Origin: Saprospiraceae bacterium
Lineage (GTDB): Bacteria; Bacteroidota; Bacteroidia; Chitinophagales; Saprospiraceae
NCBI GenBank assembly: GCA_029212405.1
Contig: JARGNR010000013.1
Location: 26,629-90,628 of the forward strand
Direction of reading: 5' to 3'
Length of the DNA stretch: 64,000 nucleotides
Position 1 is the stretch's first letter, and each line of letters starts with the position of its first letter. Under the pieces are notes generated by a model. The model was not told the DNA's origin. It did not search any database and was given only the letters and a program-made list of their open reading frames with translations. Below are positions 45,070 to 53,163 of this stretch, piece after piece. Made by a program: the position numbers and the translations under genes.

Positions 45070-45897
45070 ATGAAAACATTAATTTTAGTATTATTTACTT
45101 GTGTATTCACAATCGGAAACATCTCTGGTCAATCGAAATATGCGTCACAAGAGACCAAAGCGGTAATTGAAAAAATGATCGATGCTCATGGAGGATATGA
45201 TGAATGGAAAAAAATGAAAACGCTGAGCTTTACCAATTCCATGTACAGTGAATCTTTAGGATTTGTCCGTTTTTGGGTGGCTGATCAAACCATTGATATG
45301 CAAACCAGACGATCGTATCAGGATTGGCCTTTATTTGGTTCACAAATGACTCATGATGGAAAGGAAGTTTGGGCGACCAACTGGCGGATAGGAAATCCAC
45401 CAAATCATCAGCATTCCGTATATTTCTATTATGTCAATTTACCATGGTTGACGCAAGATGCTTCCGTGGTTTTGGGTGAAGTGACAAAACAAAAACATCC
45501 CGCTTTTGCGAATGAAGTATATACGGTACAGATGAGTTTTACAGAATCGCCGACCATTGGGAAATCTGCTAAAGACACGTTTACATTGTTCATCGATGCA
45601 GAAACGTATTTATTGAATGGGTATGAATATACCGTTGGGTACGGACCATTATTGGACGTCCTGAAACTACCGAAAACAAAAGATTTATTTGGGCCAATGT
45701 TAAGAATAAATACCTATACAGGAGAAGTCAATGGCTTGAAGTTTCCAATGTTGATGACTACAAAAAGTCCAGATTTAACACAACAGTATGGAGACCATGC
45801 CATCTATAATTATACCATAAATGGAGAATTTGATGAAAAACGAATGGAAAAGCCTGAACATGCTGTAGTGGATATTTCTACGGACACGAGGCTTTAA
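45070..45897 (+). CDS. Exported protein of unknown function
   Basis: 275 residues with signal peptide (MKTLILVLFTCVFTIGNISGQ). MIDAHGGYDEWKKMKTLSFT (about 38-57) resembles the start of outer-membrane-lipoprotein-sorting-like proteins of Bacteroidetes. No catalytic motif. It is divergent from the LytS/LytTR genes and may be regulated by them. Followed by a terminator-like hairpin. Confidence 0.75.
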   Translation: MKTLILVLFTCVFTIGNISGQSKYASQETKAVIEKMIDAHGGYDEWKKMKTLSFTNSMYSESLGFVRFWVADQTIDMQTRRSYQDWPLFGSQMTHDGKEVWATNWRIGNPPNHQHSVYFYYVNLPWLTQDASVVLGEVTKQKHPAFANEVYTVQMSFTESPTIGKSAKDTFTLFIDAETYLLNGYEYTVGYGPLLDVLKLPKTKDLFGPMLRINTYTGEVNGLKFPMLMTTKSPDLTQQYGDHAIYNYTINGEFDEKRMEKPEHAVVDISTDTRL

Positions 45898-45923
45898 TTG
45901 AATGGATTAGAAATGCAATTAGG

Positions 45924-45960
45924 AGGCAATTGTTTTACTCGTATTGTAAAGCAGTTGCCT
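45924..45960 (+). terminator. Terminator-like hairpin
   Basis: AGGCAATTGTTTTAC (45924-45938), loop TCGTATT, GTAAAGCAGTTGCCT (45946-45960): 15 pairs with two G-U. It lies 26 bases after the 45070-45897 stop. The T tract is poor (TATTCATC), so termination efficiency is doubtful. Confidence 0.5.
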
Positions 45961-45983
45961 TATTCATCTATTAAAAGAAAATT

Positions 45984-46625
45984 ATGAAAAAATACCATGT
46001 GTACGATATATTCATCGTGTTACTTGTTATAGTTGTATTTAGTTTTATTAAAATTCCATACTTAAACACGTTTTTAGCTTTCCTTATAATAATGGGTTAC
46101 GCTTATGCAACTGAAGGACTTAAAAAATCATTGGGGTTTTCTAAGAAAAAAAATGTTCTAAAGCTATTGGGTACAGCGATGAGTTTAGCTGTAGTATTAG
46201 CAATAGTAAATTACTTTATTGTATTGACGATCATCGAAAGTATCGTTGACCAACCCTTACAATTAGGAATATTTGGGGGATTAAAAGGAAATGTCAATGT
46301 ATACATTCAAAGTGTACTTATCGGATGTATTGTTGGTGGGTTATTTGAGGAAGTTATTTTTCGTGGATTTATGATTTCATCTTTTATACGAATGTTGGGC
46401 AAGAGATGGGGACCCATGTTAGGAATAGTTTTCTCATCGATTTTTTTTGGTTACTTGCATGCCTATCAAGGACTAACCGGGCAAGTTTTAGTAGGTATTA
46501 CTGGAGTAGCTTTAGGGGTGATTTATATATTGAGCAAAAGAGATTTGTGGTTGACGATATTTACGCATGCTTTTGCTAATATTATCAGTATGACCTTGTT
46601 GTTTTTTGGGCTATTTCCACAATAG
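45984..46625 (+). CDS. CPBP-family intramembrane metalloprotease
   Basis: 213 residues, several transmembrane segments. GGLFEEVIFRGFM (118-130) carries the Abi/CPBP motif 1 EExxxR (E122, E123, R127); FGYLHAYQG (about 155-163) gives motif 2 His and FTHAFANIIS (about 195-204) motif 3. Known members process prenylated or other membrane proteins or confer bacteriocin immunity. Substrate unknown. Next to the toxin-antitoxin region but spaced from it. Confidence 0.88.
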   Translation: MKKYHVYDIFIVLLVIVVFSFIKIPYLNTFLAFLIIMGYAYATEGLKKSLGFSKKKNVLKLLGTAMSLAVVLAIVNYFIVLTIIESIVDQPLQLGIFGGLKGNVNVYIQSVLIGCIVGGLFEEVIFRGFMISSFIRMLGKRWGPMLGIVFSSIFFGYLHAYQGLTGQVLVGITGVALGVIYILSKRDLWLTIFTHAFANIISMTLLFFGLFPQ

Positions 46626-46710
46626 GGAACACCTAGATATGCACTAGAGAGAATACATTCTCAAAGAGATAAGAAACATCTTTTGGATAAGTAGGAAGCG
46701 GGCTATGTTA

Positions 46711-47065
46711 GATTTTTTAAGATGCTTTGGTGCAAAAAAAATGTGGAGTGTGTATATTTGGAGGAATAAGATCAAGTAAACCAATGGAAATCTATGAATT
46801 TAAGTATGTAAAAACGTTTATTATCTGGATAGATATGGATATAAACGAGTAATTGGATGGGTGATGTTGGTTGGAGATCATTAAATGAGGAGTCAGATTT
46901 TATGAGTGGGAATGCGCTGTGGTCGCTAGCTTATTCAATCGATTTGTGTGTTGGAGTTGATGGTTTTGGCTTGAGGTATTGAAATTAATTTTAGGAGCTT
47001 CCATTGGGAGAATATACGACATAAGGTATACACGCCATAGAGGAAGTGGCGTGTATTGGGATGTT
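46711..47065. repeat. Copy 1 of a 350-base non-coding repeat
   Basis: The sequence from gattttttaag to gtgtattgggatgtt recurs at 63617-63966 with scattered differences. It holds a 22-codon frame (46784-46852) kept in both copies and a hairpin ACACGCCA (47030-47037) / TGGCGTGT (47047-47054). It is followed by a toxin-antitoxin module 74 bases on. The upstream part (46626-46710) has no recognised content. Confidence 0.8.
46784..46852 (+). CDS. 22-codon conserved small ORF inside repeat copy 1
   Basis: Begins MEIYEFKYVKTFIIWI. In copy 2 (63687-63755) the frame has the same length with tac/tat synonymous change, D/E at codon 5 and G/E at the last codon. No ribosome binding site or known family. 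It may be a decayed gene start or a real micropeptide. Confidence 0.3.
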   Translation: MEIYEFKYVKTFIIWIDMDINE

Positions 47066-47138
47066 ACTTACCATGATGAAATTCTAACACTTGTATGTGA
47101 GTCGAAATTGGTGTATGTTTACATCAAATTTAGTTAAA

Positions 47139-47378
47139 ATGAATAGACAAAGTATAACATTTACAGATCCAAATGATAAATGGCTTAAATCGATGGTTGC
47201 AAGCAAAGAATACTCTAGTAAAAGTGAATTGGTAAATGATCTAATCCGTCAAGCAAGGAAACAGCAAATACAAATAGATTGGATAAATTCAAAATTAGCA
47301 GAAGCTGAAGAAAGTGGATTTACAGAACTGAGTAAATCAGAAATTTTGGAAGAATCCAAAAAGAGAATGAATGTTTAA
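47139..47378 (+). CDS. ParD-like antitoxin
   Basis: 79 residues; start at MNRQSITFTDPNDKW rather than upstream ATG, because this is the ribbon-helix-helix beginning of ParD/CopG antitoxins. SKSELVNDLIRQARKQQ (about 28-44) is the DNA-binding helix pair, and the C-terminal part is acidic and coils around the toxin. Overlaps the toxin gene by 8 bases, typical of parDE operons. Likely autorepresses its operon. Confidence 0.85.
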   Translation: MNRQSITFTDPNDKWLKSMVASKEYSSKSELVNDLIRQARKQQIQIDWINSKLAEAEESGFTELSKSEILEESKKRMNV

Positions 47379-47661
47379 GTACAAATTAAGTAATTCTGCA
47401 AAAGAAGATTTAATAAGAATACATCAATATGGAATATATAAATTTGGTTTAAAGCAAGCAGACAAATATTTCAACGAATTATTCAATTGTTTTGATAGAA
47501 TAGTTGAAAATCCATACTATTTTGAGTCAATAGATCACATAAGAGAAGGCTATAGAAGATGTCCAAGTGGATCAGATACAATTTACTATAGGGTGAAGAA
47601 TAAGGAAGTAGAGATTATGGCAATAGTTGGCAGACAAGACTTAAATAATAAATTAAAGTAA
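47371..47661 (+). CDS. ParE/RelE-family toxin
   Basis: 96 residues: YKLSNSAKEDLIRIHQYGIY opening, then DKYFNELFNCFDRIVENPYY and EGYRRCPSGSDTIYYRVKNKEVEIMAIVGRQD, the ParE fold and ending. ParE proteins poison DNA gyrase; RelE-type ones cleave mRNA. Family assignment is clear, target is inferred. Forms a module with the overlapping ParD-like gene. Confidence 0.88.
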   Translation: MFKYKLSNSAKEDLIRIHQYGIYKFGLKQADKYFNELFNCFDRIVENPYYFESIDHIREGYRRCPSGSDTIYYRVKNKEVEIMAIVGRQDLNNKLK

Positions 47662-48254
47662 AATGAAACACGGTAAGTAACATTGTACAAGACAATATGC
47701 TCTCCCTATCGGTCAGCACATCGCTTGTACTCCCCGTTATTTAGAACAAAAAAAAATGAGAAAAGAACTGATTATTAATAAAGTATTCAACAAACTACTT
47801 TCGTTCAAAGTTAAAGAGCAAGGTGAAAGGTTTATTCTTTCAATTGCAATAATTAGTTATCCTTGAGTTTATCTAAGGCTTTGAGTTCTTCTGTTAGTAG
47901 CTCTACCGGACTACTACAAACAGGTATCTGTTAATCTTCCTTTTCAAAAGTTGGGCGAAATTAAGCAGTCCGCTTAATCGAAAAATTGAAGGTTTTGAGT
48001 CAGTATTTACGCACCATTGACCAAAAATGCCTAGATCAGGATTGAAAAGTAAAAAAAGTAAGACTCCGCAAAATTAGGGAAGAAAATTCGTGGAATTAAT
48101 CACAAGAAAATCTACGCAAACCTATCAGAACAGCCCTCAGGGGTATCTTGACTCCCTGAGAAATAGGGAGTTACAAATTTTGCTTCCATCAACTAAATTC
48201 AACCTCTTATCTAAACAAAGATTAATTCATAAAATAAAGACTTTCCCCTTTTGA
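47662..48254. other. Accessory gap with attC-like fold and decayed frames
   Basis: Holds an attC-like fold at 47678-47739 (TAAC, GTACAAG ... CTTGTAC, GTTA), a 36-codon ATG frame at 47758-47868 of unknown origin and, on the minus strand, a 25-codon frame (47853-47930, ending ELKALDKLKDN) that looks like the C-terminus of a lost gene. ACTCCCT/AGGGAGT (near 48151-48171) is a small hairpin. No intact gene seen. Confidence 0.5.
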
Positions 48255-48301
48255 TTTGGCAAATACTTTTCATTAAATTGGCATAATAATACTTTGCCAA
48301 A
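48255..48301. promoter_or_regulatory. Inverted repeat before the V-ATPase operon
   Basis: TTTGGCAAA (48255-48263) and TTTGCCAAA (48293-48301), perfect 9-bp inverted arms with 29 bases between, end 40 bases before the atpA ATG. TAATACTTTG just in front resembles a -7 box. Possible operator for a dimeric regulator. Confidence 0.4.
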
Positions 48302-48340
48302 ATATATCGTATGCGATGGCCAATGGAAGAATAATAAAGT

Positions 48341-50074
48341 ATGGATAAAACGTTAGGAAAGGTATCAAGTGTGAGTGAGTCCCTCGTCGGAGCCAACCAC
48401 CTCGATGGTCCAGTGATGAATGGAGAAATAGCCTACATCACCATCGAAGGAGGGAAACGACTCAAAGCCGAAGTGATCGAAGTAAAAGAAGGTGGAAAAG
48501 TCTTTTTGCAAGTATTTGAAGATACCTCATGGGTAAAAGTGGGCGATCCGATTGAATTTACAGGGCATCCCCTGACCGTAACTTTAGGTCCGGGTATTCT
48601 TGGAACCGTCACCGATGGATTGCAAAATCCACTTTATGAACTGGCGAAACAAGAGTGGTTTTTGGAACGAGGATTAGTCGTAGAACCCCTCGATACAGAC
48701 GCACTATGGAAATTTACCCCGCAGGTGAAAAAAGGAGATCGGGTGACCGGTGGAACTGTCTTGGGGCATGTGCCTGAGAAATTATTTCAACACAAAATAT
48801 TTGTCCCCTTTGATTTGTATGGGGAGTATACCATTGCCTCCATTGCTGATGCAGGAGAATACACCATCACAGATCCGATAGCCAGCATTGTAGATGCTGA
48901 AGGGAAGACCAGAAACCTCCAAATGGCCTTTAAATGGCCCGTAAAAAAGTCTATGCCTTTTCATATCCGATCCGTGCCGAGCAAGCCATTGCCCACAGGG
49001 ATCAGGATTTTAGACTCCTTGTTTCCTATCGCCTATGGGGGGACGGCATGTAATCCCGGGCCTTTCGGAGCGGGAAAAACAGTACTGCAACACAGTTTGG
49101 CCAAATTCTCTCAGGCGGATGTGGTCATTGTAGCGGCCTGTGGCGAACGTGCCGGTGAAGCTGTGGAAGTTTTTAAGGATTTCCCAAAACTGGAAGATCC
49201 ACGGACAGGCCATTCGCTCATGGATCGAACCTACATCGTCGGAAATACCTCCTCCATGCCCGTTGCTGCCAGAGAAGCTTCTGTATATATCGCTACCTGT
49301 GTGGGTGAATATTACCGCAAACAAGGATTGGATGTATTGATGCTGGCAGACTCGACCTCGCGTTGGGCTCAGGCATTGCGGGAGACGTCCGGACGAAAAG
49401 AAGAGATTCCAGGGCCGGAAGCATTCCCGATGTATATTTCCAGTCTTATCTCTGCATTCTACGACCGGGCCGGCGTCGAACAATTGCCGGATGGCAGCGT
49501 GGGTTCTTTCAGTATTATCGGGACCGTATCACCAGCCGGAGGTAATTTTGATGAACCCGTCACACAAGCTACCTTATTGAGTACCGGTTGCTTTTGGGGA
49601 CTTTCGAGAGCGCTATCCGATGCCCGAAAATATCCTGCCATCGATCGACTCGACAGCAGTTCAAGCTACCCTTCTCTGCTTCGTCGGGAAGAGGTCAATG
49701 CACTTAAAGCATTGCTCAGGGAAGGGAAGTCCATTGCTTCAAACATCCTGCTTATGGGTGAAAAAGGCATAACCGATGAAACTTATATCCAATACCAAAA
49801 ATCTGAATTGGTGGATGCAGTTTTCCTCCAGCAAAATAGTTTTCATGAAGTGGATGGGGTGACCAGTCCGGAACGACTGCGGATGATGTTTGATATGGTT
49901 TGGAATATTGTAGATGCTCCGGTAACCATCAAAGGAAAAACCGAAATACGATCGCATTTCAACTTCCTTCGGCAGGCTTTTATTGATTGGAATATGCTGC
50001 TTCCTGATGACGCAGGGTTTGAAAATCAAGAACATCAGGTGTTAAACTTAATTAAAAAAGGACAGCATGCTTAA
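48341..50074 (+). CDS. atpA: V-type ATPase subunit A (catalytic)
   Basis: 577 residues. The catalytic subunit of the V/A-type rotary ATPase head. GPFGAGKTVLQ (about 239-249) is the Walker A P-loop and VVIVAACGERAGEAVEVFKDFP the following strand and arginine region; LADSTSRWAQALRE (about 339-352) holds Walker B-like and the catalytic Glu region. ATG at 48341. First gene of the operon; the stop overlaps atpB by 8 bases. The operon is clearly richer in G and C than the surrounding DNA. Confidence 0.95.
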   Translation: MDKTLGKVSSVSESLVGANHLDGPVMNGEIAYITIEGGKRLKAEVIEVKEGGKVFLQVFEDTSWVKVGDPIEFTGHPLTVTLGPGILGTVTDGLQNPLYELAKQEWFLERGLVVEPLDTDALWKFTPQVKKGDRVTGGTVLGHVPEKLFQHKIFVPFDLYGEYTIASIADAGEYTITDPIASIVDAEGKTRNLQMAFKWPVKKSMPFHIRSVPSKPLPTGIRILDSLFPIAYGGTACNPGPFGAGKTVLQHSLAKFSQADVVIVAACGERAGEAVEVFKDFPKLEDPRTGHSLMDRTYIVGNTSSMPVAAREASVYIATCVGEYYRKQGLDVLMLADSTSRWAQALRETSGRKEEIPGPEAFPMYISSLISAFYDRAGVEQLPDGSVGSFSIIGTVSPAGGNFDEPVTQATLLSTGCFWGLSRALSDARKYPAIDRLDSSSSYPSLLRREEVNALKALLREGKSIASNILLMGEKGITDETYIQYQKSELVDAVFLQQNSFHEVDGVTSPERLRMMFDMVWNIVDAPVTIKGKTEIRSHFNFLRQAFIDWNMLLPDDAGFENQEHQVLNLIKKGQHA

Positions 50075-51398
50075 AAGAACCTATGAACATATCGACAGTA
50101 TCGGTAGGGCCATATTAAGTATTCGGGCCAAAGGTGTCCACAATAAGGAGATGGCAGAGGTGATCTACCCCAATGGGCAAAAAGCCCTGGCCCAGGTTAT
50201 TGCCCTGGATGGAGAGAAAGTCACTTTACAATTATTCGGAGGCGGCTATGGTGTTTCTACCGATTGTAAAATCCGATTTATGGGAAAACCAATCGAAGTG
50301 GGATTTTCAGAGGAGATGCTGGGAAGGATCTATTCTGGGACAGGCCAGCCTATCGATGGTGGTCCTGAATTATTGGCGGATATGATTCGGGTGGCTGGTC
50401 CTTCTATCAATCCGGTAAAACGATTGATCCCAAAAGAAATGATTCGCACAGGGGTGCCAATGATCGATGTGTTCAATTCATTGGTGCGCTCGCAAAAGAT
50501 ACCCATCTTCGCCAAGGCGGGAGAACCCTACAATCGCTTGCTGGCCAATATTGCCACACAAACGGATGCAGATATTATCATCATCGGAGGCGTTGGGTTG
50601 AAGTTCGACGAGTTTCATTACTTCCGGGATCGTGTTGAGGAAGCTGGAAGCATGAATAAGACCATCATGTTCGTGCACACCCATAGAGACTCCATCGTCG
50701 AGGGATTGCTTGTTCCCGATCTGGCCCTGGCCGTGGGCGAAAAATTTGCATTGCAAGGGAAGAATGTATTTGTCCTTTTGTCAGACATGACCCAATGGTC
50801 CGATTACCTCAGACAAATTGCGAATGCTCAGGACCAAATCCCCGCCAACCAGGGGTATCCCGGTGATTTGTATTCTCAATTGGCCAATCGATATGAAAAA
50901 GCCGCTGATATTGATGGTGCAGGCAGTGTGACGATTCTAGGTGTGACGACCATGGATGATGTTACGCATCCAGTTCCCGATAATACAGGCTACATTACGG
51001 AAGGTCAATTCTTTATGAAGGATGGATATCTCGAACTTTTTGGATCGTTGAGTCGATTGAAACAACAGGTTAACAACCGTACACGGTCTGACCATAGAAG
51101 TATAATGAACGCCATGGCGCGCTTGTTTTCCGAAGCCGAAGAACGAGTCAAAGCGAAAAAATTTGGATCCGTAAAAGACGACTATTCGCTGCGATTGCTG
51201 AAGTATCGCGAGACCTTTCAACGCGAATTGATGGATCCTTTTCGATTTCTTGAACTGGAAGATGCCCTGGATTTATGTTGGGAAGTTTTGGCCCATCATT
51301 TCAAACCTGAGGAAGTCGGTCTGTCTTCAAAATTGATTCAGGAATACTGGCCTGAGGATAATGCTTTCAAAATTCTAAAAGTAGATACGCATGAGTGA
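50067..51398 (+). CDS. atpB: V-type ATPase subunit B
   Basis: 443 residues, non-catalytic nucleotide-binding subunit that alternates with A in the head. MLGRIYSGTGQPIDGGPEL (about 88-106) and VLLSDMTQWSDYLRQIANAQ (about 233-252), with no typical GxxxxGKT P-loop, are as in B subunits. Overlaps atpA by 8 bases and atpE by 8 bases, so translation is coupled. Confidence 0.95.
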   Translation: MLKRTYEHIDSIGRAILSIRAKGVHNKEMAEVIYPNGQKALAQVIALDGEKVTLQLFGGGYGVSTDCKIRFMGKPIEVGFSEEMLGRIYSGTGQPIDGGPELLADMIRVAGPSINPVKRLIPKEMIRTGVPMIDVFNSLVRSQKIPIFAKAGEPYNRLLANIATQTDADIIIIGGVGLKFDEFHYFRDRVEEAGSMNKTIMFVHTHRDSIVEGLLVPDLALAVGEKFALQGKNVFVLLSDMTQWSDYLRQIANAQDQIPANQGYPGDLYSQLANRYEKAADIDGAGSVTILGVTTMDDVTHPVPDNTGYITEGQFFMKDGYLELFGSLSRLKQQVNNRTRSDHRSIMNAMARLFSEAEERVKAKKFGSVKDDYSLRLLKYRETFQRELMDPFRFLELEDALDLCWEVLAHHFKPEEVGLSSKLIQEYWPEDNAFKILKVDTHE

Positions 51399-51984
51399 TA
51401 AGAGTTTAAATCAATTGATAGAGTCTATAAAAACTGAAGGAATAGCAGCCGCTGAGAAAAAGTCTGCGGAGATATTAGAAAAAGCTGAAAAAGAAGCTCA
51501 AGCAATCATTGAAGCTGCGGAAGAAAAAGGAGCCCAGATTATTTCCAACGCAGAAAAGCAAGCACAAGCCACCTCCGTAAAAGGAGAAGCGGCTTTTAGG
51601 CAGGCGGGCAGAGATTATAGCATTGCTATTAGAAATGACATATTGAAGCTTTATAGGGCCGCATTAGAAAATGAAGTGAAAAAAGCATTGGAACCCAATT
51701 TGGTAAAAACTGCAATTCTGGAAATTATTAAGAATGTCGGTAGTCAGGCTACTGTAAAGTTGAGCCCTTCTTTTACAAAGGAACTTGCGGATTATATCCA
51801 TGAACAATTGAAAGGAGATGAGTTTGCAAAGATTGTGGAAGATCAATCGTTACACACAGGGTTTTCCATCTCGCACGCTGCGGAAGGTTGGGCCTATTCC
51901 ATTACTCCTGAGGAGGTAACGTCAGCATTGAAATCGTATTTGAATCCACATTGGATAGCCATTCTGAATAAAGAAAACGAATGA
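51391..51984 (+). CDS. atpE: V-type ATPase subunit E (peripheral stalk)
   Basis: 197 residues. Long charged N-terminal helix rich in Ala/Glu/Lys (KAEKEAQAIIEAAEEKGAQI, about 30-49), then a globular C-terminal domain. E with its partner forms the peripheral stalk linking head and membrane part. Overlaps atpB by 8 bases and leaves 1 base before the DUF2764 gene. Confidence 0.85.
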   Translation: MSDKSLNQLIESIKTEGIAAAEKKSAEILEKAEKEAQAIIEAAEEKGAQIISNAEKQAQATSVKGEAAFRQAGRDYSIAIRNDILKLYRAALENEVKKALEPNLVKTAILEIIKNVGSQATVKLSPSFTKELADYIHEQLKGDEFAKIVEDQSLHTGFSISHAAEGWAYSITPEEVTSALKSYLNPHWIAILNKENE

Positions 51985-51985
51985 T

Positions 51986-52549
51986 ATGATCGGTAGTGAT
52001 TTGGAATATTTGATGAGCAGCTTACCGCACCTGTCCTTTCAGAATTCAGAGGAGGAGAAAAGAAGTACATTGGATGTACTGTATAGGTATGAGGGGGATG
52101 CTCAACGGCACATCAGTCCACTGGACATACTGGACAATGAAGCACGCAAAGTCCTTTCGGACAAAGCATTTGAGGATTTCCGACAAATCGATTTGAGTCG
52201 GATCCACCATTCCGTTTTTCAAAATCATTCCAGTCGGGTAGTCGCTGATTTTTCGAAATCAATGCTGCAGCATAAACAAGAATTAAGTGCATGGCGCGAC
52301 CCGAATATTGAAAAGAAATCAAGTCGATCGGAATTGGTGTCCTACTTGAAAGATAAAAATCCACTGCAGAGAGAGGAATACCTTTTGGACCTTCAATGGC
52401 AGATACTGGACGACCTTTCGAGCGGTCATTTCACGGACTTTGATGCATTGGTTATCTATAAGCTCAAATTATCCCTATTGATTCGATGGTGGAGTTTTGA
52501 TACGCGCAGGGGCTACGACAAATTTATTGAAATCACGACAACTCACTGA
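51986..52549 (+). CDS. DUF2764 V-ATPase-associated protein
   Basis: 187 residues, all-helical, begins MIGSDLEYLMSSLPHLSFQN. In Chlamydiae, Spirochaetes and Bacteroidetes a protein of this family is always encoded next to E, A and B, and is presumed to take the place of a stalk subunit (C/F-like). Direct sequence similarity to C or F is not visible. Assignment rests on position and length. Confidence 0.75.
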   Translation: MIGSDLEYLMSSLPHLSFQNSEEEKRSTLDVLYRYEGDAQRHISPLDILDNEARKVLSDKAFEDFRQIDLSRIHHSVFQNHSSRVVADFSKSMLQHKQELSAWRDPNIEKKSSRSELVSYLKDKNPLQREEYLLDLQWQILDDLSSGHFTDFDALVIYKLKLSLLIRWWSFDTRRGYDKFIEITTTH

Positions 52550-52551
52550 TT

Positions 52552-53163
52552 ATGGCAGACAAGATTTTGATGAATAAAAATACACTGGCTACGCTCAAGA
52601 TAGAATTGGGAGAATACAAAGACGCCTTGCCGGTATTCGAAATGAAAGAACAGCAACTGAAATCAATCATTAATCAGATTGAGGAAAGTGTAGAAGCGCT
52701 CCAAAAAGATGTTGAAGAGACAAATAGTCAAGCAAAAGCATGGATGGCTGTCATGACCGACGAATCGGTGGAGATTGCTGATTGGATCCGTGTAAAAGAT
52801 GTCATAACGGAAGAAAAGGAAATCGTTGGCGTAACGATAGATTCCTACATCGATATAACATTTGATCAAAAAGAGATGGACTACCTGGATACTCCGTTGT
52901 GGGTGGACGAGGCGATCGAGCTGATCAGGGATCAAAAGACAAAACAGACGATTCTTGACATTGAAGAAAAATCGCTGGAGCTTTTGAGGGAAGAACTGGC
53001 AGAGGCGAGAAGAATGAAAAATGCGCTGAAGGAAGTGTTCATCCCTGAAACCATACATACCATACGGAAAATCGAAATCTATCTTGGAGATGTCGAACGA
53101 CTTGCCATTGGGTGTGCCAAATTGGTAAAGAAGAAAAAACAGCAAAAACAGGCAATGGCATGA
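52552..53163 (+). CDS. atpD: V-type ATPase subunit D (central stalk)
   Basis: 203 residues, long N- and C-terminal helices as in the rotor shaft: MNKNTLATLKIELGEYKDAL and the C-terminal KNALKEVFIPETIHTIRKIEIYLGDVER end, both typical. Its stop overlaps the ATG of atpI by four bases (ATGA). Confidence 0.9.
   Translation: MADKILMNKNTLATLKIELGEYKDALPVFEMKEQQLKSIINQIEESVEALQKDVEETNSQAKAWMAVMTDESVEIADWIRVKDVITEEKEIVGVTIDSYIDITFDQKEMDYLDTPLWVDEAIELIRDQKTKQTILDIEEKSLELLREELAEARRMKNALKEVFIPETIHTIRKIEIYLGDVERLAIGCAKLVKKKKQQKQAMA

Noticed and set aside
47678..47739. First attC-like fold taken as a definite integron site
   Set aside because: Only the 7-bp inner arms and TAAC/GTTA boxes match; no extrahelical bases and no integrase in the window, so it is kept only as a note within the gap entry.
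49010..49483. 157-codon minus-strand frame inside atpA
   Set aside because: Antisense shadow of a conserved GC-richer gene; no family features.
52663..53145. 160-codon minus-strand frame inside atpD
   Set aside because: Antisense shadow; very rich in Phe/Leu/Cys as expected from the complement of a charged helical protein.
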